In this document: positions 1 to 9,638 of the stretch, piece by piece
Layout of the letters: the number at the start of each line of letters is the position of its first letter
Numbering within the stretch: the first letter of the stretch is position 1
Origin: Trichopria drosophilae
Taxonomy: Eukaryota > Arthropoda > Insecta > Hymenoptera > Diapriidae
NCBI GenBank assembly: GCA_030407085.1
Contig: CM059582.1
Location: forward strand, 211,450,001 to 211,514,000
DNA length: 64,000 nt
Direction of reading: 5' to 3'
Translations under genes and position numbers: made by a program
The notes under the pieces: model-generated
Databases searched by the model: none
Told to the model about the DNA's origin: nothing
The model's input: the letters and a program-made list of their open reading frames with translations, nothing else

Positions 1-2
1 GC

Positions 3-487
3 GTTAACGACGGAGCGAGTAAAGCGTCTGTGGCACGAGACATAGGAGCGCCGGAGTCGACGCTGCGAGGCTGGTGCAAATCGGAGCACAAAATTAGGCA
101 CATGGCCCATCCTGTGCAAACCCACAGATAGCTGGAACACACCACGGGTCCTCGTTTTGGGAGTGGTATAAAAACCAGTACCCGCAAAATACAACGCATT
201 GTTCAAAACGAGCACCGGGTAAATCGAGGGCGTTAATTGACAGCATAGTCACTCAAAACAATAATAACAATAAGAGCTTCAAAAGAAGCTTTCATTTAAC
301 TGACGATGACGTGGGTTCAACCACGTATGAAGAGGCCATTATTCATGGCCAAAAGTTTTTCCAGTGGTTGGAAAACTGCAGCGACCCCAGTGTTTCGCGG
401 GTACAAATTATGCAAGTGAAGTGCCTAGTGGATGGCCTCAAGTGCAGAAAAATGCCGAGCAGTGGTGTTAAACGAAGCCGAAAATAA
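3..487 (+). pseudogene. distal antenna-like Psq-domain gene remnant, copy 1
   Basis: The window opens inside a Psq-type helix-turn-helix: residues read VNDGASKASVARDIG and then PESTLRGWCKSEHKIRHM, closely matching the DNA-binding domain of the insect distal antenna (dan/danr) family as I know it. An in-frame TAG follows at about 127-129. An apparent internal deletion then joins directly to the conserved C-terminal part: HHGSSFWEWYKN, then TTYEEAIIHGQKFFQWLENC, SDPSVSRVQ and a basic end KRSRK before TAA at 485-487. Two further copies, at 45606-46412 and 52447-53253, keep the middle part that is missing here but have a frameshift in the Psq domain that this copy lacks. In insects the family encodes nuclear DNA-binding regulators of antenna and eye fate. 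This copy is a pseudogene, cut on the left by the window edge. The family call is from recognised motifs. Confidence 0.72.
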
Positions 488-494
488 ACGAAAT

Positions 495-1250
495 GTTTAT
501 GGTGCTGTGATCCGTATGCGTATCCTCAGAACTTGTGCGGCCGCGAAACAGAGAGCGAACAAGATCTCACGGACGATGTTTGCAACTCTCTACATTTTTC
601 TCGTGTTTCTTCTCAGCAAATCTCAATTTTGGACTTTTCTTTACTTAGTGATTATATGTACCGGACGAATCGAGCATATGTATTGTCGAATTGTAAAATA
701 TAAGATCGAACTGCGCATTGTAATTATTATATGCGGCGCGGCTTCTTGTACGTAAACATAGATATTGACATTCGTATCGAATGGCATGATCCATTGTAAA
801 TATATAGGAAAAATCATTTCCGTTAGTTAGTCGTAGAAACAGTAAGTTGCTGTTTTTAATGCAGATGAACAACACACGATGTAATCGTTTTACGATGCGA
901 CAGTCGAAAGTAGTGAACGAAAATAAACATTACGATATAAAAAATAAAAAATATTGTATACTCATTAATCCTTCACCCTAACTCTTTATCAAATCTGATA
1001 ACACTTATCAAGTTAACCCTCCTGTGCACCAGTTTTTCTTTTCCCATAAGGCAACAATGTAGTCCGGACGAGTATACTCGTCCTGCCGCACAGGGGGGTT
1101 TAATTATAGGTCTCTTAATGTTCACTTAAGTTCGTAAATTTTGTCTTTCATATCGTTGATTCAATGGAAACCGTATACATACTTTTAAACTAAATCAACG
1201 GAACTAGCAAACAACCTCAACTTAGAGGTTCGAATTCATTGTCCCGTTAC
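495..1250. repeat. shuffled flank shared with the giant palindrome
   Basis: Bases about 495-1012 are the reverse complement of about 45090-45580, which lies upstream of the gene remnant in the palindrome. Bases about 1104-1250 match about 44935-45060 in direct orientation (shared word AAATCAACGGAACTAGCAAA). The same pieces are therefore present in a different order and orientation from the palindrome arms. Short open frames on either strand here have no family resemblance. Confidence 0.6.
1017..1099. mobile_element. short TTAA-flanked MITE (piggyBac-type)
   Basis: An 83-bp stretch begins CCCTCCTGTGC and ends GCACAGGGGGGT, giving imperfect terminal inverted repeats, with TTAA on each side (1013-1016 and 1100-1103). 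TTAA target duplications and CCC ends are the piggyBac pattern. The related sequences at about 45.07 and 53.79 kb lack this insert, consistent with a later insertion. There is no coding capacity. Confidence 0.6.
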
Positions 1251-1500
1251 ACATATTATGCATTAACGTGCATAATTTAACTGATAAGAAAATAAGAAAT
1301 ACTTAATTTATGAAAAATGGATTTTCCATTTAATTCAGTTTCGTTTTTTAAAATATGAAATTGACATTGATTACAAACAATTAATGTTAAAGTGTTATTA
1401 AAACTTATTAAATGAACTGTAATATATTAATATAAAATTAGAAGTAAATGTAATGGCCAATACAGTTCGATATAACTTGTGCCAAACACAGGTTATAAGA
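1251..1500. other. AT-rich stretch, no gene seen
   Basis: AT-rich sequence with no coding signal or repeat that I recognise. A short hairpin near 1517-1550 (AACCCA and TGGGTT arms) marks the approach to the Penelope-like element. Confidence 0.5.
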
Positions 1501-1563
1501 AAGGTTATAAGAAAAAAACCCAAAAGATCAAAAACTGGGTTTTTTTTTTATTCATCACCCAAC

Positions 1564-1592
1564 GTTTCGACCTCTTTGGAGGTCCTCCTCAG
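1564..1592 (-). ncRNA. hammerhead-ribozyme-like core in Penelope-like element
   Basis: On the minus strand the order is CTGAGGA, a perfect 6-bp stem GACCTC/GAGGTC closed by a 4-nt loop, then GAAAC. These are the conserved boxes and stem II of a hammerhead ribozyme, and hammerheads are known in the long repeats of Penelope-like elements. I could not complete stems I and III: the best short stem III leaves G at the cleavage position, which is normally A, C or U. It may be a decayed or minimal form. Confidence 0.4.
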
Positions 1593-1813
1593 GGGCATCT
1601 ATTATAAAAACATACAAAAAATAAAAATAAATACATAAAATACGAATACAAAATTAATATAAAAATAAATTACACCGAATATCACGCACCGACAATCAAC
1701 GAGTACCACACGACATAAACTGATTGTATATACAAAGGTTGGGTATGTACATGAGATTTCTACATATGTGTGAGTCATTTAACGTATCGTCACGTTGTTG
1801 ATTAACACTCGAA

Positions 1814-2407
1814 TTATATATCATTTATTAAGATGTTATAACTATTGTTTAAATTTTCTGTGTCTGTTCTAAAGTTGATGCTTGTTTTTTGTTTCTTGAT
1901 ATGTATCATTTCCTTGATATTTCTCTTTTTCCAGTGTGGTTCATTTTCTAAGATTTTAACTTCCGAGAATTTAAAATTGTGTCCTGTACTTAACATGTGA
2001 GACGTCAATGCTGTATGTCCTACATCTTTCTTCCAATTATTTTTATGTTCATAAATTCTTCTTTTCAGATATCGTTTTGTTTGTCCAATATACGTTGCGT
2101 TACACTCACTACAATCTATTTCATAAATGACATTTGATCTATCCAAAATTTCAACTCTGTCAATTTTGGTCTTAAAAAGTGTCTCTAAAGAATTGAAATG
2201 TTTGTTGACAATTTTGATATTGAATTTTTCATAAATCCTTTTAATTCTTTGGTTAAATTTTTCAATGTATGGTAAAACAATACTGTTGGAAAAATCAAAC
2301 GATTTTTTCTTGATGTTATTATCAACTGAACTGGATGTTGTAAATCTATGTTGTAATATTTTGAGCCTGTTATTTATGGTTTTCCGTATAAATTGTAATT
2401 CATATTC
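1814..2407 (-). pseudogene. Penelope-like GIY-YIG endonuclease, N-terminally truncated
   Basis: Reading from about 2407 down to the stop at 1814, the open frame contains a basic linker with VLPYIEKFNQRIKRI, which is typical of the region after the Penelope reverse transcriptase. The GIY-YIG nuclease follows: VIYEIDCSEC, then TYIGQTKRYLKRRIYEHK (the GIY and YIG elements and the catalytic arginine region), then NIKEMIHIKKQ with the expected acidic residue and INF near the end. The cysteine pair in DCSEC fits the zinc-binding motif often found in these nucleases. In the family, the nuclease nicks target DNA to prime reverse transcription. There is no upstream initiation codon in a sensible place; the fragment has lost its reverse transcriptase and is inactive. 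Confidence 0.72.
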
Positions 2408-2517
2408 ATTTTTTTGTTAAAAAGTGTAAATGTATTCTAGATTTTTAACATGAAATTTTTTAATAAACTAATACAATAAAACATAACAATAAAACTAACG
2501 CTTTAACGAAATTATTT

Positions 2518-2815
2518 ATGCAGGTCCTTGCGGCGCGGCTGGAGTACTGGCTCTCCCAGCGCAATATACTCCCGGAAGAGCAAGCAGGATTTAGGAGAGG
2601 GCGCTCTGCGGAAGACAACATTTTTACATTAAATGCAGCAATTCAGATTCAGCTTAGGAAAAAAGCCTCAAAGTGCTATGTCCTTTTTGTTGACTTCCGC
2701 AGAGCGTTCGATTCGATTCCCCACACAAAACTCTGGCAGAAGTTATACAATATAGGGATTAGCGCCAAAATGGTTAGGGTGCTTAAAGCCTTTTACGATT
2801 CAGCTAAATCGTCTA
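2518..2815 (+). pseudogene. LINE reverse transcriptase fragment
   Basis: The frame encodes the fingers-palm part of a non-LTR reverse transcriptase: LPEEQAGFRRGRSAEDN, then motif A VLFVDFRRAFDSIPHTKLW, then MVRVLKAFYDSAKS. The YADD motif and everything downstream are missing because the frame runs straight into the C15A array at 2818. After the array the sequence is satellite, not reverse transcriptase, so the LINE is cut exactly at the array boundary. The clade cannot be fixed from about 95 residues. Confidence 0.65.
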
Positions 2816-2817
2816 TT

Positions 2818-3317
2818 CCCCCCCCCCCCCCACCCCCCCCCCCCCCCACCCCCCCCCCCCCCCACCCCCCCCCCCCCCCACCCCCCCCCCCCCCCACCCC
2901 CCCCCCCCCCCACCCCCCCCCCCCCCCACCCCCCCCCCCCCCCACCCCCCCCCCCCCCCACCCCCCCCCCCCCCCACCCCCCCCCCCCCCCACCCCCCCC
3001 CCCCCCCACCCCCCCCCCCCCCCACCCCCCCCCCCCCCCACCCCCCCCCCCCCCCACCCCCCCCCCCCCCCACCCCCCCCCCCCCCCACCCCCCCCCCCC
3101 CCCACCCCCCCCCCCCCCCACCCCCCCCCCCCCCCACCCCCCCCCCCCCCCACCCCCCCCCCCCCCCACCCCCCCCCCCCCCCACCCCCCCCCCCCCCCA
3201 CCCCCCCCCCCCCCCACCCCCCCCCCCCCCCACCCCCCCCCCCCCCCACCCCCCCCCCCCCCCACCCCCCCCCCCCCCCACCCCCCCCCCCCCCCACCCC
3301 CCCCCCCCCCCACCCCC
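2818..3317. repeat. 500-bp perfect 16-bp C15A array, probable filled gap
   Basis: Adenines occur at 2832, 2848, 2864 and every 16 bases to 3312, with only cytosines between: a 16-bp unit of fifteen C and one A with no visible variant over exactly 500 bases. A nearly identical 499-base array occurs at 32459-32957. The left neighbour (reverse transcriptase) and the right neighbour (satellite) are unrelated. The uniformity, round length and reuse at two loci suggest a rendered assembly gap rather than genomic DNA. Confidence 0.75.
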
Positions 3318-3942
3318 AGACTTTAATAATCAACTTCATTCATTGTTGCATGCGATGAGCACGTAATTGTTATTAACAAATTATTCATAAAAATCATTTC
3401 TAAACGGCACAGAACCACTTTTTGAGCTGCAATTTTTTCCAATTGCACGATTAAATCATCGACTTTAATAATCAACTTCATTCAGAGTTACACGCTATTA
3501 GCGCGTAATTGTTAATAACAAATTATTAATAAAAATCATTTCTAAACGTCACAGAACCACTGTATGAGCTCCAATCTTTTCCTTTTGAAAAATTAAATTA
3601 TCGTCTTTAATAATCAACTTCAGTCAGAGTTGCACGAGATTAGCACGTCATTGTTATTAACCAATTATTAATAAAAACCATCATTAAACGGCACAGAACC
3701 ACTTTTGGGTCACCAATTTTTTCCTTTTGAAAAATTAAATGATCTAATTTAATAATCAATTTCACATAGAGTTGCATGCGATGAGCACGTAATTGTTATT
3801 AACAAATTATGCATAAAATTCATTTCTAAACGGCCCAGAACGATTTTTTGCGCTCCAATTTTTTCGTTCTTCGAAATTACACTATCGACTTTAATAATCA
3901 ACTTCATTCAGAGGTACATTCGATTTGCACATAATTGTTATT
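3318..3942 (+). repeat. 142-bp satellite array, left block
   Basis: Tandem units begin GACTTTAATAATCAACTTCA and run through ACGTAATTGTTATTAACAAA to a segment with CACAGAACCACTTTTTGAG. Unit starts near 3319, 3461, 3603 and 3743 give a period of about 142 bp. Copies differ by scattered substitutions. The array continues beyond the inserted LINE at 9639. Confidence 0.85.
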
Positions 3943-4162
3943 TTTTTTTAATTTATTTATTTAATTAAACGGGCTAGAGGCCCTTTTTACAGAACAAAAT
4001 AAAATAATCGATCGCCGGTAAAGAAAACGAAAAACATACAAAGTAAAACATCGGCACACTATACAAAACGCATAAAAAAAAACAAAAAATAATCAAAGTC
4101 TTATATTACCATCACGTACACATAACAAAGGCACGAATTTGCACTAACAGACTCACACTCCC

Positions 4163-7100
4163 TTAGATGCGGTGGAACAATATTTCACAGGCGTCGCAAT
4201 AGATGGACAGATGAATTAAATTCATAATTCGCAGAATTATGTAATTCGTAAAGAAAAAAATTCGGAGTTCGGAGGTTATACAGTATTTCGCGATGAGAAA
4301 ATAATGCAAATACAATAGTACAGTTGAACCAATTTGTAGCGATTTTAAATGCAAATATATAATCATAGAATGAATGAAGTTGCCGCAAAGACATCAAATT
4401 TTAATCAGTCATAATTGGTTCATAATTATGATCAACAAAGCGCATGGATTTTTCGTTTTATATGAAATATATCTTAATATTTTATGCTGTACGGCCTCAA
4501 GCTGGGCAAACATAGCTCGCGTAAATGGCGACCAGATAACAGACGCATATGTTAGGATGGGTACAACAAGCGTTTTATACAAGTATACAATTGTTTCAGG
4601 CTTATGAAAATCTATCGTAACCCTTTTTACAAACACACGTAGGGCTCGCACAATAATGGAATTAATGTGTCCAGAAAAAGACAGTGATTTGTCAAAGAGG
4701 ACACCTCGATCCAACGTGGATTCAGCTAAAGTCAATGAAGTATCATATAAAAAATAATCATATATAAAATGATATCTACCCCTATAAAAGGTAATTACAT
4801 GACATTTTTTTAAGTTGAGGGGTGGATCATTTTCTTGAGACCACGTAAACAAATTATTAATGTCCATTTGCAATTTCGACGCGTCCATTGGACTTTTAAT
4901 AGTGTAAAAGAGTTTAATGTCATCCGCATACATGAGATATTTGGCTGATCTGAAATAGTCAGGTAGATCATTAATGAAAAGAATAAACAATAGAGGACCA
5001 AGATGGGAGCCCTGAGGGACCCCAGATGTAATTGTAACAGGTCCAGAAACAGCGCCAGCGATCCTCACTGACTGAGTTCGATCAACCAAATATGACCTAA
5101 GCCAAGAAAAGAGCACACCTCGTATCCCAGAGTTCCAAACCTTTTGCAGTAATAGACCATGATTAACAGAATCGAAGGCTTTTGAAAAATCGAAATAAAC
5201 CGAATCAACTTGATACTGCTGCTTAAACGATGAAATTATATCGTCGCTATATAGCGAAAGGTTTTGTGACCGTTGAGCGCCCGCGCACTAAGCCATGCTG
5301 CTCCTCAACAATTATACGGGAAAAAAATTTAGAAAGATGTTTAGTACACGGAGAGAAATCTGAAAGGATGAAACTGTAGGTATTCCTTCCGCCACTGTAC
5401 TAAGATTTGGTGCTGGTTCTGCACCATGTGTCGCGTGATATCAATGTAAGAAACCCACAGTCTCAGACTGTGAAAACGCTTAGGATGAGACTGCAAAACT
5501 GCGATGCTTTCTTCGAGGTTTTCTCCCGCCTAAGTTTTACTTTTTAGACTAGGGCTCTCACGGACTTTTTTGTAGGAAATTTCCTCCTCTACAAAAAAGG
5601 TTTAGTAAATTTTTGCTCTATCTTGAACCGTTTTCGATACGGAAGCGATAGAACGAAGAACATCGAGTTTTTAAAACAAAAGATAAACATGGCGTCGAAC
5701 GCTGAATACGTTGTTTTTCATTCTATTGCTTCCGTATCGAAAACGGTGCAAGATAGAGCAAAAATTTACTAAACCTTTTTTGTAGAGGAGGAAATTTCCT
5801 ACAAAAAAGTCCCCGAGAGCCGTAGTCTAAAAAGTAAAACTTAGGCGTGAGAAAGCCTCGAAGAAAGCATCGCAGTTTTGCAGTATCATCCTATGCGTTT
5901 TCACAGTCTGAGACTGTGGGTTTCTTACATTGAGATTACGCGACACATGGTGCAGCACCAGCATCAAATCTTAGTACAGTGGCGAAGGAATACCTACAGT
6001 TTCATCCTTTCAGATTTCTCTCCGTGTAATAAGAGCGTCAAATAATTTGGAAAAACAACTTAGTAGCGATATTGGTCGATAATTGGATATATCATGATTA
6101 TTACCCGACTTGAAGATGGGGTAAATAAATGCGGATTTCCACGCGTTTGGAAATATACCAGAACGGAGAGATTTATTGAAGAGGAGCAGCAAGGGTTCAA
6201 TTAACACATTAGCACATCGTTTTACGAAATAAGGTGGAATCTGGTCAGGACCCGAGTTGACATTGTCTTCCAAATTTGCTATAACAAGTTTTAATTCTTC
6301 CGCCGTGAAACTGATCGAATCTATAAATATATCGCAAGGTACCGAGCTTATGCTACAAGGCGATGGAGTACGATAAACCGATGAAAAATATTCAGAAAAT
6401 AAATCAGCTATACTGTGATTATCAGTGGCTAGCTTGTCATTCCAAAACATATTGCCCGGTAAACCCGAATTTTTGTTAAGTTTCTTAACATGGTTCCAGA
6501 AAGATCTAATATTCCTGTGAAAGCCTGTTTCAATACCCGAAATATATGATTTGTATGACAAGCGTGATAACCTAACACATTTAGTACCCAAGCATTTAAA
6601 TTCCAAGAAGTCAGCATATAAATGTGAACTTTTCCATTTAATATCTGCTAATTTCTTATCGCAAATAAGTTCTATTAGTTCAGCGGAATACCATAGAGGG
6701 TACGTACTAGTAATTGCCTTCTTACGCGGTATAAAAGTATTAATTACTGAATGAAGGACATTTTAAAATTTATCTAAATAAATATTAATATTAAAATCAC
6801 AAAACAATACATTCCAGTCTATATCTCCAAGAGAATTAATAATTGCATCATAATTGCCACGCAAAAAATCAGAAGTTAACACGCGATTCGGTAAGTTCGA
6901 ACTCACAGGTACAAAAACTTCAAAAAAAGACGCCGAATGATGTTCATCAGATTGCAGCAACTGGTCATGAAGTACGAGATTCCGTACGTGAGAATTTAGT
7001 GTACACAGCAAATCCAGGGAATATCCTTTACCAGGGTGTTCCTCATAAAGTTGACTAAGACCCAAGAAGGAGAAGGTTCGATGAATCAATTCTGCACATC

Positions 7101-7656
7101 GTTTACGATCTGGTGTAAGATAATTAATCACGTCGATCGAAAGCGGAGTGTTCGACCACCGAAGGTGTGGAAGGTTGAAATCACCACACACAATAATTTC
7201 GTGCCCCGGCATCTGTGATGACAGATTATCAACGGTGCTAAGAAAGTCTGCGAAAACATCAAAATCTGATCCAGGTGGTATATAAACGACAATGAGAATG
7301 ACTTTAGTCGATGCCAATTTGAGTTGAAGAAATAACGATTCAGAAGATGTTGTAGGCTATAGACGAGTAACATTAATGGACTTTCTGATGGCAGCTAAAA
7401 CTCCTCCTCCTCGAGAAACCGAAGAATCTTCCGGAAGCCTATCTCGACGGTATATTGAAAAATCAAAAAGTCCCAATTCAGAGTCCACAGTATGAGGTTT
7501 CAGCCAAGTTTCCGTAAATAATAAGATATCCGGTGACACAGTTAATTGGCGAAGATTTGACTTCAAGAAACTTAATTTATTGTTTAAGGAGTGCACATTC
7601 TGATAATATATAATCAAATTATTATTTTTAAAGAGACCATTATTTACGAAAAGCAT
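4163..7656 (-). pseudogene. LINE ORF2 (endonuclease-reverse transcriptase), disabled
   Basis: An APE-type endonuclease comes first: IIYYQNVHSLNNKLSFLK, LLFTETWL, VYIPPGSDFD, VCGDFNLPHLRW and a late SDEHHS. The reverse transcriptase follows: DNVNSGPDQIPPYFVKR, NYRPISLLSCFSKLFDALI, motif A VYFDFSKAFDSVNH, GVPQGSHLGPLLFILFINDL and the catalytic YADD at about 4914-4925. The lesions I can place are a TAG at 7357, a TAA at 6763, the MITE at 5347-6026, a one-base insertion near 5258 (after RGRSTVT), and a frameshift near 4450 followed by a stop near 4400, after which C-terminal family-like sequence continues to about 4163. The product would nick target DNA and copy the element's RNA. The start overlaps the ORF1 end by 17 bases, as in many LINEs. 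Confidence 0.8.
5347..6026. mobile_element. foldback MITE in LINE ORF2, TA target
   Basis: A 680-bp near-palindrome beginning CACGGAGAGAAATCTGAAAG and ending with its complement, with TA on each side (5345-5346 and 6027-6028). The related LINE fragment at 17419-17435 reads GTTTAGCAATAAGAG without the insert, which supports a TA duplication. Arms of about 300 bp surround a short centre near 5685. There is no coding sequence. TA targets point to mobilisation by a Tc1/mariner-type transposase. Confidence 0.82.
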
Positions 7657-8866
7657 TGCTAGCTCCTGAGTAAGATGTTGAAGCTTTAGGCACAGTGATC
7701 AAAAATGGCTTGTTCTTAACATATTTTATAATTTTAATATCTTCATTGTTAAGTGTATCATAATTATCTGCCTCTGATTTTAAAGCGGATAGGTGCTCTC
7801 TCTGCTCTGCGGTTTTGTCCGTAGTCACTGAGATGCCTTGTGGAAGAAGATTCCGATGTTTCACCACGCGCAGAACTTCATCCCGGGAATGAAGACTGGC
7901 TATAATAGGACGAGGTTTTGAGGCAGATGACTGTCCGATACGACGTATAGTTATTGATGATGTAGTAATATTACTGATCTTAGCTAATGACTCTTTAGTA
8001 CTCTGAAGATCTGCATTATGGTCGTTAGGCGGCGTTGCTTCAGGAATACCATATATCATGAGATTAGCTGAACGAGTAATTCGATCCTCAATTTCATCTG
8101 CATAATCATCAGCATCTAAATTATGATTTTGAGCAGTTTTCTCCAAATTAGAAACTCTTTCGTCTATGGTAGAGACCTTCACATTTAGAGATAGGAGTGA
8201 TTGAAGTTGGGTCTCCATAATATTCATTCGAGCGGAAAACTGAGACATCTGAGCGTCAATAGAGGCCAGATTAGAGTTGGTGGTCTCAAAATAGCCACGA
8301 ATGAAATTGGCCAAATCTGCGATGTTAGTTGGCTCAACAACGGGCGCGCTAGTAGTGCTAGGTTGAACTGGTAACATATTTTCCGTAGCAACTAATTTTT
8401 CTGTCACAATAGATGTGCTAACACGTTCAGTGTGAATAACAGGAGAAATATTAAGACATGTAATAAGATTTGACGAATTCAGAATCTTCGCTCCAGTCTT
8501 GTGGCGCTTCACTCGTAATACAGGGATTCCACGAATATTTTCAGGAATTCCTTTTTTCTCGTTGACACAGCTATTACACAAATGAATATGTTTCCCGTTA
8601 CAAGTCAAAATGTATCCAGAACGCAGTTTAAACACACAGCCGAGATGCAGATAAGCGGCGCAAAGACAGCAATTTAATGGATTAACCACCGGTTTGTTGC
8701 AACCGCCTGTACACAACACCAAATTATTCTTACTAGCAGGGCTAGGACAAGAAGAAATTCTATAAGAACGGAGGCGTTTTGTGATTGGTGAGTGCAAGGT
8801 TGATTCCAAAGGAGAGTGCAATGTGCCCAATGAGTTTTTGGCCTTACGCTTAAGAGCTGCACGCAT
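7640..8866 (-). CDS. LINE ORF1 protein, 408 aa
   Basis: An open frame of 408 codons starting MRAALKRKAKNSLGT and overlapping ORF2. After a basic N-terminus there is a cysteine/histidine cluster (CTGGCNKP, CCLCAAYLHLGC, HLCNSC, about residues 53-103) that resembles a PHD-like zinc finger. A coiled-coil-prone stretch follows (about 205-260, MSQFSARMNIMETQLQSL then KVSTIDERVSNLEK). The C-terminal half has ANLMIYGIPE, ITIRRIGQ and RPIIASLHSRDEVLRVVKHR, matching the RNA-binding region of CR1/Jockey-type ORF1 proteins. It should coat element RNA in a ribonucleoprotein particle. It is intact here although its partner ORF2 is dead. Confidence 0.75.
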   Translation of the reverse strand: MRAALKRKAKNSLGTLHSPLESTLHSPITKRLRSYRISSCPSPASKNNLVLCTGGCNKPVVNPLNCCLCAAYLHLGCVFKLRSGYILTCNGKHIHLCNSCVNEKKGIPENIRGIPVLRVKRHKTGAKILNSSNLITCLNISPVIHTERVSTSIVTEKLVATENMLPVQPSTTSAPVVEPTNIADLANFIRGYFETTNSNLASIDAQMSQFSARMNIMETQLQSLLSLNVKVSTIDERVSNLEKTAQNHNLDADDYADEIEDRITRSANLMIYGIPEATPPNDHNADLQSTKESLAKISNITTSSITIRRIGQSSASKPRPIIASLHSRDEVLRVVKHRNLLPQGISVTTDKTAEQREHLSALKSEADNYDTLNNEDIKIIKYVKNKPFLITVPKASTSYSGASNAFRK

Positions 8867-9638
8867 AGTTCAAAGTCGTCATACCGTAAATAATTTTAAA
8901 AAATCTAGCATCTAATAATAATTGCTACACTGAGTAAAAGTAATGATGCTAGCAAGACTCAAATGTATACAAACATAAAAAACGTCGTTAGTCAATGAAA
9001 TAAAATAAAATTATTAATCTTGAGAGCATCAAATCTAAAAATATGGTGAAGGTGCAGATGTAGAAACTGAAAGTTTCCGAATAGTGATTTGGTAACGGCA
9101 CTTGTAAATTATATCGATACAGTTCGACGAGTTGACAATACAACAAAACATAAACGCTCAAATTCTGTCAACAATAAACACAATACACATATACTGAGGT
9201 AACACTTATTCGAAATTCTTCGTGTACAAAATATGCCGTTAATAATATCTTGATAGAGTAATCCAATTAATAATCCAAAAAATTAAACAAGAAATCACAG
9301 AAGTAAAAAACGAATTAAAATTTTTATGCACAGGTCACTTCACAGCTTTTTCACATTACTGGAAGGCCGAAGGTTCAATAATTATTAAACACCGAAACGG
9401 TAATGTTTTACGAATAAAAAATCATATATATATACAGTAAAATTTTTTTGTTTATTTTTTAATCGATTTGTACTTCTCCTAAGAAGAAAAGCCGATGCGA
9501 TTAGCACAATAAAGCACAAAATCTGATTCAGAATTAACAGCTGTAATTTTAGTAAAGAAACGCCGGAGCGAGTACAAACACTCGTCTGACCAGTGTGAAC
9601 GATCGATATAAACTGATGATTATTATTAAATTTTATTA

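Larger units (their letters stand above)
1500..2415 (-). mobile_element. 5'-truncated Penelope-like retroelement
   Basis: On the minus strand this holds the C-terminal linker and GIY-YIG endonuclease of a Penelope-like element, followed downstream by a non-coding part with a hammerhead-like core (1564-1592). The reverse transcriptase that should precede the endonuclease is absent: the frame closes at a stop near 2415 and unrelated sequence follows. 5' truncation is usual for these elements. The ends are approximate and I found no target duplication. Confidence 0.7.
3943..9638 (-). mobile_element. Jockey/CR1-type LINE inserted in satellite
   Basis: A two-ORF non-LTR retrotransposon on the minus strand: 5' leader about 9638-8867, ORF1 8866-7640, ORF2 overlapping it from 7656, and a 3' tail ending in an A/TAAA-rich run at 3943. 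Both sides carry GTTATT (3937-3942 and 9639-9644), a probable target duplication inside the satellite word TAATTGTTATTAACAAA. ORF1 is open but ORF2 is broken, and a foldback MITE lies inside it. Fragments of the same family occur at 17125-17440 and 26155-26409. Confidence 0.82.

Noticed and set aside
2793..3339. Long glycine/tryptophan- or proline/histidine-rich open frames across the C15A array
   Set aside because: They are translations of a perfect 16-bp C15A repeat and would be open in several frames; the array itself is probably a filled gap. The same applies at 32355-32984.
3318..3942. Regular repeats as a possible CRISPR array
   Set aside because: The 142-bp units are tandem and diverged with no constant repeat and unique spacers; this is a eukaryotic satellite.
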